NCBI GenBank assembly: GCA_012103255.1 | Contig: WLXD01000004.1 | Location: forward strand, 62,001-126,000 | Direction: 5' to 3' | Origin: Acidobacteriota bacterium | GTDB lineage: Bacteria; Acidobacteriota; UBA890; WLXD01 | Length of the DNA stretch: 64,000 nucleotides | Shown here: positions 26,549-33,673 of the stretch, piece after piece | Layout: every line of letters begins with the position of its first letter | Position numbering within the stretch: position 1 is the first letter of the stretch | Program-made: the position numbers and the translations under genes | Notes under the pieces: model-generated | Databases searched by the model: none | What the model saw: the letters and a program-made list of their open reading frames with translations, nothing else | Told to the model about the DNA's origin: nothing

Positions 26549-26571
26549 TTATAACCACATTGTGGTTATAA
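26549..26571. promoter_or_regulatory. Candidate PadR operator, module D
   Basis: TTATAACCACA-T-TGTGGTTATAA is a perfect 11-bp inverted repeat around one base, in GC-rich surroundings and 25 bases from the PadR start. The TATAA parts could be the -10 element on the minus strand. It has the same arm length and single-base centre as the module B dyad but an unrelated sequence. Confidence 0.8.
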
Positions 26572-26675
26572 AGGATCGCGACGCGTACCGCCAGGCTTTG
26601 ACGCATTTTTCCCGACATTGTAGGCAAATTCAGCCCCGAAGCGCTCAGCAAAGAGCGGTTCGCCAGCCCGCACGT

Positions 26676-29090
26676 CTACTCGAAGGCGCTGAACTCCACC
26701 ACGTGCAGACCGGGGTTGGCGCTGTTGTAGAGCAGATTGAGACGCAGGTAGCGGACCTCGGCGGGCGCGATCTCGTGGACGTAGCCGTCGATCGTCGCGA
26801 TGTCCGTGTTGCCGCTGTGATCCACGAGCGCCTCCCACTGTTCCCCGTCGAGTGAGCCGTCGATCGTGTACTGGTAGTAGCGGCGACCGTCCCAGAAATT
26901 CTGCACCTGCAGACGGCGGACCGTCACAGGGTTCTCGAGGTCAACGGTCAACCCCACGCCCTCACCCACGTGCCCCCCCCATTGTTCCCAGAGAGTGACG
27001 CGGCCGTTGTTCGCCAGCCCAGCAAGGCCTGGGCGATCAGATTCGTTCGTGGCCCAGATCGGCTTGCCCGTGGTGAGGCTGGACTGCTGGACGATCTCGT
27101 AGTAAATCTGGGCGAATTCCTCTCCTTGAGGAAGCCCGGCCTCGTCAAACCAGCGAGCGCGAACACGAGTTGTTCGACGAATCGTCAGAGGCTCCGCGTA
27201 ACGCGCCGAACTCGTCTGGGGCGAGGTGCCGTCGACCGTGTAGTGGATCGCCCCTCCGGAACGCGCTGCACGGAAGCTGACTTCAAGCACGTCCTCGAAG
27301 CGGTGCTTCTCCCAGCTGCCCGGCGGAAGGTCCTTCCAGATTCCGTCCACCGCAGCCGTGACAGGCTTCAAAGTGAACACGCGTCGATAGGGCGCACCCA
27401 CCGGGAGAGAGTCGGCATCGAATGCCTGCACCAGCAGCGTCGCGGTGCGGTCGATCTCGAGCGACGTGAGTATCTCCGCGTCGGGTCGCACTTCCGAAGC
27501 GTCCAACGCGTAGCGCAGAGTAAGGCCCGGCCGCCGGGGACGCGCCGACACCGTGACCCGATCCGAGAACCACCCCTGCTCGAGGAACAGCCCCTCGCCT
27601 GCGTCCGGGAACATCAGCCCGGCCGTGCTGATCTCGTAGGGGTGCAGGAGCGAGCCGAGCGCCGCATCAGCGGCCGCCGACCAGGCGGTGAACCGCTCTT
27701 CCGACGGGACCGGATCCAGCCAGACATGCGCCGCCATGGCCGGCAGTCGGCGACGCAGGCGCGGAACTTGGTTTGTCTGGTGCTGCTCCCACGCGGACAT
27801 CGAAGCTCCGAGAATCTGATTGGAAGGGCCCACCTCGAGGCCTGCAAATTCGCTGGAGTCGATGGCCCAGCTCTCCCACCGGCGCGGATTCCAGTGAGAG
27901 TAGATATAGGCGGGATCCCACTTCCGATTGTTGACCACGTAAAGGGGCTTGAACGAGGCGTTGATCACTTCGAAACCGTCGTCCAATAGTCTCTGCGGGT
28001 CGTAGTACTGCGCCTCCCAGTGCATGACGACGATGTCTCGCGGCACCTCGACGGCCCCTTCCTCGGCGAACCCGGCCCACACGATGGTCCGGCGGCTCCG
28101 GTCCTTGACCATTTCGTTGATGCGGCCGAGAAAGTGCCGGAACAGGTCATCGAGCTCGCTCAGCCCATGCGCCGCCATGTACTCGATGGTCTCCGGATCG
28201 GAGTCCATGCCGGCGAAGAACGCCTCGTCTCCACCGATGTGAATGTAGGGCGAATCGGGGAACGCCTCGGCAACTTCCCCGATCAAGGCATCGAGGGCCT
28301 GATAGGTACGTTCACGTCCCATCGCGATGGTGTACGGATTGGCAGAGGAGTCGCCGATCGCGAACACATCAGGGCGTTGCCGGACGAACTGGGTGGCATG
28401 TCCGGGCACGTCAATCTCCGGCACCAGTTTGATCCCGCGTTCACGCGCGAACTTGTTGAGCTCGCTGAGTTGGTCCGTCGAATAGCTGCGACCCTCGGTC
28501 GCCAGCTCGGGAAACGCCTGCGACGGGAAGGTGAAGGACTGGTCGTCGGTGAGATGCAAGTGCACGTAGTTCAGCTTGTACCAGCGCGCCAGCGTAATGA
28601 CATCGCGGATCGTGCTCGGGTCGTGCCAGGCGCGGGCGAGGTCGAGCATGACCCCTCGATACGGTGACGCGGGCGCATCGCGCACCTCCATTCGAGGCAC
28701 GGACCCGTCGGGATCGAGAGACTGCATCAGGGTGACCAGCCCGAATGAGACGGCGGCATAGGATCCGCCTTCGAGACGGATGGAATCGGCTACGCGAAGC
28801 CGGTATTCCTCCGAGTCGAGCTCCATATCGAGGCCCAGATCCAATCCGACGCCGCCAGACGTCGCGCCGTTGTCGACGCCCGTCAGGAGAAAGAAGTTAC
28901 TCTCGAATATCGGCACCAGAGGCTGCAACTCGGGCGTTTCCAGCGTCACCTCGAAGCCGTCTGAAAGGTCAACGTGGCCGCCTAGCAACCGCACTTCGGC
29001 GGCGAGAATGTCTCGATTGACCTCCGGTGCAGCCTCACTGCATGCCGCCGTCAACACGACCCCGACAAGCGTCGCGCGCTGCCAGCTCAT
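26676..29090 (-). CDS. GH20 beta-N-acetylhexosaminidase, lipoprotein
   Basis: 804-residue exo-glycosidase from the ATG at 29088-29090, which gives a signal peptide ending in the lipobox LTAAC. A GH20b-type N-domain (about 20-145) precedes the barrel (SPYRGVMLDLARAWHDPS onwards). The catalytic pair is D288-E289 in IHIGGDEAFF; the family uses substrate-assisted catalysis to release terminal GlcNAc or GalNAc. After the barrel come a chitobiase C-terminal-like region (GAIHYTVDGTSPQTSS) and an F5/8-type carbohydrate-binding domain (WGGHVGEGVGLTVDLENPV). It is the third gene of a minus-strand operon after a cupin. The nearby sulfatase suggests sulfated amino-sugar substrates. Confidence 0.9.
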   Translation of the reverse strand: MSWQRATLVGVVLTAACSEAAPEVNRDILAAEVRLLGGHVDLSDGFEVTLETPELQPLVPIFESNFFLLTGVDNGATSGGVGLDLGLDMELDSEEYRLRVADSIRLEGGSYAAVSFGLVTLMQSLDPDGSVPRMEVRDAPASPYRGVMLDLARAWHDPSTIRDVITLARWYKLNYVHLHLTDDQSFTFPSQAFPELATEGRSYSTDQLSELNKFARERGIKLVPEIDVPGHATQFVRQRPDVFAIGDSSANPYTIAMGRERTYQALDALIGEVAEAFPDSPYIHIGGDEAFFAGMDSDPETIEYMAAHGLSELDDLFRHFLGRINEMVKDRSRRTIVWAGFAEEGAVEVPRDIVVMHWEAQYYDPQRLLDDGFEVINASFKPLYVVNNRKWDPAYIYSHWNPRRWESWAIDSSEFAGLEVGPSNQILGASMSAWEQHQTNQVPRLRRRLPAMAAHVWLDPVPSEERFTAWSAAADAALGSLLHPYEISTAGLMFPDAGEGLFLEQGWFSDRVTVSARPRRPGLTLRYALDASEVRPDAEILTSLEIDRTATLLVQAFDADSLPVGAPYRRVFTLKPVTAAVDGIWKDLPPGSWEKHRFEDVLEVSFRAARSGGAIHYTVDGTSPQTSSARYAEPLTIRRTTRVRARWFDEAGLPQGEEFAQIYYEIVQQSSLTTGKPIWATNESDRPGLAGLANNGRVTLWEQWGGHVGEGVGLTVDLENPVTVRRLQVQNFWDGRRYYQYTIDGSLDGEQWEALVDHSGNTDIATIDGYVHEIAPAEVRYLRLNLLYNSANPGLHVVEFSAFE

Positions 29091-29106
29091 GCGGCCTGCA
29101 GACAAC

Positions 29107-29472
29107 CTATATCTCCGGATACTCGGTCACCGTTCGTTCATGCACCGTGTCGCCGGTGTGGTCAGTGGTCGACTTCTCGAACAACAGCACGTGAACGACC
29201 TCGTCGTCCACTGTCTTCGGACAGTGTTCAACGCCTCGGGGCACGACGATCAACTCACCCGGACGGACGACCTCGGTGCGATCGCGGAACTGCATATGTA
29301 GCGTGCCCCGCACGACGAAAAAGAGTTCGTCCTCGTCGGGGTGGGCGTGCCACAGGAAGTCACCCTGCAGCTTGGCCAGGAGTACCACCGAGTCGTCAAC
29401 CGCGGCGATCTTGTGCGGGTGCCAGGTGTCGGTGAAGTTCTCGAACTTCGCGGCTACATCGATTGCGTTCAT
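29107..29472 (-). CDS. Cupin domain protein
   Basis: 121-residue single-domain cupin. The metal motif is present: HAHPDEDELFFVVRG (His, His, Glu) and, after the intermotif loop, PRGVEHCPK (His). The intervening strand reads RPGELIVVP. Such proteins are small metal-binding sensors, isomerases or dioxygenase-like; the sequence does not say which. It has no signal peptide, so it acts in the cytoplasm. It precedes the hexosaminidase gene by 16 bases and follows a small membrane-protein gene by 37, so it might act on a sugar released by that pathway. Confidence 0.85.
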   Translation of the reverse strand: MNAIDVAAKFENFTDTWHPHKIAAVDDSVVLLAKLQGDFLWHAHPDEDELFFVVRGTLHMQFRDRTEVVRPGELIVVPRGVEHCPKTVDDEVVHVLLFEKSTTDHTGDTVHERTVTEYPEI

Positions 29473-29509
29473 TTATAAGTTCCTGTGCGAGGCCCGTCCG
29501 GCACTGAGG

Positions 29510-29929
29510 TCAAGCCGAACTAGGGCGAGCGAACAACTGGAGTCGAAGTGTCAGCATCCCCGCGTCGACCAACGCGATGACCTCGTCACCCGCGGCCCTG
29601 CCGTCGAGGATCGTGGCCTTCAGCTCCATACGCACGCCCAGCCCGCCGCGGGCGGCCAGTCGATCATCGATGAAGAGCTTCTCTCCGGTGGTAGGCGCGT
29701 TCACGAAACGAATCTGATGGCCACGATACTCAGCTTCCCAACGCTGTTGGGTGCGCCCGCCAGCGACCGTTAACGCGAGTCCGACTACCAACAGAACTCC
29801 AGCAACAGCCGGAGAAGTTGCGCTCGCCAGCAACCAAACACCGACCACGGCGAGCAGTGCGCCACAAACAATGCCGCCGTTCTGCAGCGCTCGACCGCGG
29901 CGGTCGGTGACGTCCAGGAGCTGTTCCAT
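29510..29929 (-). CDS. Membrane protein of unknown function
   Basis: 139-residue protein from the ATG at 29927-29929; the longer frame from 30133 adds an Arg-rich stretch that is antisense to the sulfatase and is not credible. Two membrane helices (residues ~20-57: GIVCGALLAVVGVWLLAS, then VAGVLLVVGLALTVAGG) are followed by a small soluble beta domain with GHQIRFVNAPTTGEKLFIDD. I do not recognise the family. It is the first gene of the cupin-hexosaminidase operon. Its start is 59 bases from that of the divergent sulfatase, so the two promoters overlap. Confidence 0.6.
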   Translation of the reverse strand: MEQLLDVTDRRGRALQNGGIVCGALLAVVGVWLLASATSPAVAGVLLVVGLALTVAGGRTQQRWEAEYRGHQIRFVNAPTTGEKLFIDDRLAARGGLGVRMELKATILDGRAAGDEVIALVDAGMLTLRLQLFARPSSA

Positions 29930-29988
29930 TGCAAACCTCTCGGAGCCGGCCGGTTGACGCGGGCACGAAAGTGAAGGTGGATATCGAC

Positions 29989-32301
29989 ATGCACCGTACC
30001 GCAAGTCAGCTATTGATCCTCGCGACGCTCGGAGCCTGCGCCGGCCCGAGCGTGCAACACGCGACTCCGCCGAACGTCGTGCTGATTTTCGTGGACGATC
30101 TTGGCTACGCCGATATCGGCGCCTATGGCGCAACCGACTACGCCACGCCGAACCTCGGTCGGATGGCGGCCGAAGGCGCGCGATTCACCAACTTCTACGC
30201 GTCGCAGCCCGTATGTTCGGCGTCACGCGCAAGCCTGCTGACCGGCGTGTACGCGAATCGCCTGGGTCTGCATGGCGCTCTGGGCCCAGGCGCAAACCAC
30301 GGCCTGCATCCGGAAGAAACGACGCTGGGCGAACTGTTCCAGGCGGAGGGATATCGCACCGCGATCTACGGCAAGTGGCACCTCGGCCACCTGCCGGAGT
30401 TCCTGCCAACGCGCCACGGATTCGACGAGTTCTACGGCATTCCTTACTCCAATGACATGTGGCCTTTCCATCCCGAGTCACCGGAAGTATGGGGTGACCT
30501 GCCGACGCTCGAGAACGAAGCGATCGTCGGCTTCAATACCGACCAGAGTCGGTTCACAACGGACTTCACGGAGCGCGCGATCGAGTTCATCGAGCAAAGC
30601 GCCGGCTCGGACGAGCCATTCTTCGTATACCTGGCGCATCCCATGCCGCACGTTCCGCTGTTCGTCTCGGAAGAACGCTCGGGGGCAAGCGGCGCCGGCC
30701 TCTACGGCGATGTGGTGGCTGAGATCGACTGGTCCGTCGGCCAGGTATTCAATGCCTTGCAACGGCTCGGGGTCGATGAACAGACACTCGTCGTCTTCGC
30801 GTCCGACAACGGTCCATGGCTCAGCTACGGAGACCACGCGGGCAGCGCTGGACCACTGCGCGAAGGCAAGGGGACCGCCTTCGACGGCGGCGTGCGCGTC
30901 CCGTTTCTCGTGCGCTGGCCCGGCACGGTCGAACCCCGCGTGATCGCCGCGCCCGCGATGACGATCGACGTGTTCCCCACACTCGCCGAGACCCTGGGTG
31001 CGCCGCTGCCGGCCCGGCCGATCGACGGCGCCACGATGTGGCCTCTGCTCAGCGGACTATCGGCGGAGGCGCCCCAGAACGCCTACGCCTTCTACTACCG
31101 CAGCAACGAACTCCACGCGGTGCGCAGCGGACGTTGGAAGCTGGTGTTCCCCCACACCTTCCGGACGATGGAGGGTCAGGCAGTCGGCGCGGGCGGGATC
31201 CCAGGCAAGTACGACTACGACGCCGAGATCGGGCTCGAACTCTTCGACCTGGAAGCGGACATCAGCGAAACCGCCAACGTCGCAGATGACCACCCGGATG
31301 TACTCGAGCGCATGCAACAGATCGCGGAACGCTTCCGCAACGACATGGGCGACACGCTCACCGAGCGCGATGGCCGCGGGCTCCGCGCCGCCGGCCAGGC
31401 ATCCGCCGAGTCGCTAGTGGGCCGCGTTCGGGAGCTGCGACTGGCTGGACACCTCGACGCCGCGCAAGATCTTGCCGAAGCACAACTGCATCGAGCAGCC
31501 GACCCTGTTGCCGCGCAGCTGCACATCGAACTCGCGCGCATCGCCGATCGCTTCGGCCTGCACAACAACCGCCGTCCGGTGGCCGAAGCCATGGAGCACA
31601 TCGAGCGAGCAGCAGAGTTCGCCCGCGACGGTGGCCGCAGACTCGCCGCCGATGTCGAGATGGCGCGGGCCCAGATGCTCTATCGGGCCGAGATGGCGGG
31701 ACGCGAATTCACCATGGCACGTCGACACAGCGTATCGGCACTCGCGGCCTATCAGGACCTCGACGATGAACACGGCCAGGCCGAAGCCACGCACTTACTG
31801 GGACTGGTCGCGATGCAACGCCGCGAGCTCGTTGAGGCGCGCCGCCTGTTCGACGAGTCGCTTCGCCTCGACCAGGCCGCCGGCGAGCGAACGTTCTTCC
31901 GCGGCGAGTACGAGCGTCATGTCGCCTTCGTGGAGTTGTTCGAGGATCGGCCCGCGACTGCAATCCCGCATCTGCAACGATCGCTTCGGGCTCGCCGAAC
32001 GGCCGGCGCGGTGGACGCCAGCGTATTCGCGGCGAGCACCCTGGCGTCGACGTTACTCGACCTTGGCCGAGATGACGAAGCGGGCCCGGTCATCGAATAC
32101 GGCGTCGCCGTGAGTCGAGAACTCGACTTTCCTCGCGGCGGCGCACAGATCGAACTGGTTGCCGGGCGTTTCTATCGCGCAACCGGAGATCAGGTTGCGG
32201 CGCGTGCAGCCTTCGAACGAGCGCTCGAGCACGCGCTGTCCGCGAACCTCGAAGGCATGGCCAATTCTGCGCGCCAGGCTTTGAACGAACTCCAGAACTA
32301 G
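29989..32301 (+). CDS. Arylsulfatase-type sulfatase lipoprotein with C-terminal TPR region
   Basis: 770-residue sulfatase. The ATG at 29989 has GAAGGTGG upstream and gives a lipoprotein signal (LLILATLGAC). Residues ~35-430 are the alkaline-phosphatase-fold domain: NVVLIFVDDLGYADIG holds the metal-binding Asp pair, and CSASR (C76) is the type I motif whose Cys becomes formylglycine. YGKWHLGH and FASDNGPW also match the family. From ~490 to the end there are several helical TPR-like repeats (ALAAYQDLDDEHGQAEATHLLGLVAMQRREL), which sulfatases normally lack. No formylglycine-generating enzyme is in the window. Divergent from the hexosaminidase operon, which fits desulfation of its substrate. Confidence 0.92.
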   Translation: MHRTASQLLILATLGACAGPSVQHATPPNVVLIFVDDLGYADIGAYGATDYATPNLGRMAAEGARFTNFYASQPVCSASRASLLTGVYANRLGLHGALGPGANHGLHPEETTLGELFQAEGYRTAIYGKWHLGHLPEFLPTRHGFDEFYGIPYSNDMWPFHPESPEVWGDLPTLENEAIVGFNTDQSRFTTDFTERAIEFIEQSAGSDEPFFVYLAHPMPHVPLFVSEERSGASGAGLYGDVVAEIDWSVGQVFNALQRLGVDEQTLVVFASDNGPWLSYGDHAGSAGPLREGKGTAFDGGVRVPFLVRWPGTVEPRVIAAPAMTIDVFPTLAETLGAPLPARPIDGATMWPLLSGLSAEAPQNAYAFYYRSNELHAVRSGRWKLVFPHTFRTMEGQAVGAGGIPGKYDYDAEIGLELFDLEADISETANVADDHPDVLERMQQIAERFRNDMGDTLTERDGRGLRAAGQASAESLVGRVRELRLAGHLDAAQDLAEAQLHRAADPVAAQLHIELARIADRFGLHNNRRPVAEAMEHIERAAEFARDGGRRLAADVEMARAQMLYRAEMAGREFTMARRHSVSALAAYQDLDDEHGQAEATHLLGLVAMQRRELVEARRLFDESLRLDQAAGERTFFRGEYERHVAFVELFEDRPATAIPHLQRSLRARRTAGAVDASVFAASTLASTLLDLGRDDEAGPVIEYGVAVSRELDFPRGGAQIELVAGRFYRATGDQVAARAAFERALEHALSANLEGMANSARQALNELQN

Positions 32302-32753
32302 CGCACGGCGTGCTCGCGGCTTCGTCGCTTGCACTCGGACGCCAGCAGACGGAGTGACTCCGAAAGCGCCGTCTGGAGCTTTCCCTGAAGCTGGCCGCTG
32401 AACCAGCGCGCCAGGGTCCCGTCCAGCGATTCTTCAGTGCGAGCGAAGAGTCCGTCGTCACGGGCTTCGAATTCCCAGATGTGGATCGCATCCATCCCGA
32501 GTGAGCGCCCGGTCCACGCGATCTTCCGCTCCGGCTCGACGACCTCGATGCGCGAAGAGATCGGAATGCGGCCGGAACGCCACTCAAACTGTGTCCCGGA
32601 CTCGATCGGGCCGTGCACCTTCACCCGGTTCACCCCCGGATTCCATCGGCTCCATTCCGCGATGTTCGTCAATAGCGCCCAGGCCTGGTCGAGGGGAGCG
32701 TCGATTACCTGCTCCGCGCGCGCCTTCACCGGGGCGTCATGTTTGATTTCCAT
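32298..32753 (-). CDS. SRPBCC (START-like) family protein
   Basis: 151-residue cytoplasmic protein from the ATG at 32751-32753; the longer GTG/TTG frames add a low-complexity stretch. The opening VKARAEQVIDAPLDQAWALLTNIAEWSRWNPGV is the standard start of polyketide-cyclase/START-like domains. The strands and the long C-terminal helix (LQTALSESLRLLASECKRR) complete the helix-grip fold, which binds hydrophobic ligands. No ligand can be predicted. Its stop overlaps that of the convergent sulfatase gene. It lies 113 bases from the toxin gene and is probably a separate unit. Confidence 0.85.
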   Translation of the reverse strand: MEIKHDAPVKARAEQVIDAPLDQAWALLTNIAEWSRWNPGVNRVKVHGPIESGTQFEWRSGRIPISSRIEVVEPERKIAWTGRSLGMDAIHIWEFEARDDGLFARTEESLDGTLARWFSGQLQGKLQTALSESLRLLASECKRRSREHAVR

Positions 32754-32866
32754 CGTGCTCTGCCTGGGACCTGGGGATGCTGCGACGAGACGATGTGTCC
32801 TGTCGGTCCGCAGCACCATACCTCTCACGCCAGCGGATGTCTCCCTCGGTGTCGAGGAGCCCACGA

Positions 32867-33196
32867 CTAGGCGGTCAATCCGAGCCAGAGCGCCATGGCC
32901 CGTTTGGCTCGCACGAGAACATCGTTGCCCGCATGCCCGATCGTCCGCCCCACTCGGTCGCGCGACACGGTGGTCATCTTGTCGACCATCAACTGGGATA
33001 TCGAACGGAGCCCATTGGTGGGCGTCGGCTCCAAAGTAATCCGGAACAGTGGGGCGTCAACGATGGTGCTCGTCACCGGGATCACGGTCACGCTGGCGTG
33101 CGTTTCGTTAAAATAGTCCGCCTGCACTACGAGTGCGGGGCGCGGTTTGCCGTAGTCACCGCTCACGGTGACAACGACCAGATCACCTCGTTTCAC
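32867..33196 (-). CDS. PemK/MazF-like endoribonuclease toxin
   Basis: 109-residue toxin of a type II toxin-antitoxin pair. MKRGDLVVVTVSGDYGKPRPALVVQ is the MazF/PemK opening, with the RPALVV strand. TVIPVTSTIV, LRSISQLMVDKMTTVSRDRVG and the closing helix complete the fold. MazF-type toxins cut single-stranded mRNA; the cleavage sequence cannot be predicted. The ATG overlaps the antitoxin stop by four bases (ATGA), the usual antitoxin-first order. Confidence 0.9.
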   Translation of the reverse strand: MKRGDLVVVTVSGDYGKPRPALVVQADYFNETHASVTVIPVTSTIVDAPLFRITLEPTPTNGLRSISQLMVDKMTTVSRDRVGRTIGHAGNDVLVRAKRAMALWLGLTA

Positions 33197-33417
33197 TCGG
33201 TCCAGCCTTCGATATCACGCGCAGCGTCGGCCCAATCGAGAACGTCGCGCTCGAGATTCACGTTCGCCACGGCCTCCAGACTCTGTCTCCGACACTCTCC
33301 GGCAAAGTCCGGCGCACGGGTATCAGGCACCCAGAGTTGGACCAGCCTCAGCCCCGCCCGGCGCATGCGCTCGCGATAGCGACGTACGTCTCGTGCATTC
33401 GAAGAACGTTCTGACAT
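33193..33417 (-). CDS. MazE-like (DUF3018) antitoxin
   Basis: 74-residue antitoxin. The block RRYRERMRRAGLRLVQLWVPDTRAPDFAGECRRQS is diagnostic for the MazE-like DUF3018 family; the first ~20 basic residues should bind DNA. An acidic C-terminal tail (DWADAARDIEGWTE) should wrap the toxin. The start codon lies inside the first of two palindromes, so there is no room for a normal ribosome-binding site. Translation may start from a leaderless or very short transcript. It is the first gene of the pair. Confidence 0.87.
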   Translation of the reverse strand: MSERSSNARDVRRYRERMRRAGLRLVQLWVPDTRAPDFAGECRRQSLEAVANVNLERDVLDWADAARDIEGWTE

Positions 33418-33439
33418 GTCATGAAATATGACATGTCAT
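33412..33439. promoter_or_regulatory. Twin palindromes at the toxin-antitoxin start
   Basis: TGACATGTCA (33412-33421) and ATGACATGTCAT (33428-33439) are two perfect palindromes with centres 17 bp apart. The ATG of the antitoxin (33415-33417) is inside the first. They are the probable operator for autorepression by the antitoxin or the complex. Confidence 0.75.
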
Positions 33440-33500
33440 CTTGAGAATCTCCATATCAACCAATGATGACGGGCATCCCAGATTTTTTTCGTGGTGCTTA

Positions 33501-33529
33501 TTGCTAAACAGACATTTGTCTGTTTAGAT
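33501..33529 (+). promoter_or_regulatory. dnaE2 promoter with SOS box in the spacer
   Basis: TTGCTA (33501-33506), 17 bases, TTAGAT (33524-33529). The dyad CTAAACAGACA-TT-TGTCTGTTTAG (33504-33527) is perfect over 11-bp arms and contains the same 15-base core as the lexA promoter, at the same distance from the -35 hexamer. A start near 33536 leaves a leader of about 138 bases before the dnaE2 ATG. The leader has no obvious gene. Confidence 0.85.
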
Positions 33530-33673
33530 ACTTCTCACCCCGCGGGACATGACCTTCGGACGCACCGGTCACCCAGGTCGCGGGCGGCAAACTCCTGCCC
33601 CGCCGCTCGCGACCCCCGGTGTTGTCTGCCCCCTCGCCCATCCTCCTCATTCGATAGGTCTGTCCGTCCGCCG

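Noticed and set aside
33481-33490. Run of seven T after the toxin-antitoxin region, considered as a terminator
   Set aside because: No stem of useful length precedes it on either strand.
33491-33673. 61-codon N-terminal extension of DnaE2
   Set aside because: It would start upstream of the predicted promoter -10 and read through the SOS box; the Pro/Ser/Arg-rich stretch is unlike any DnaE.
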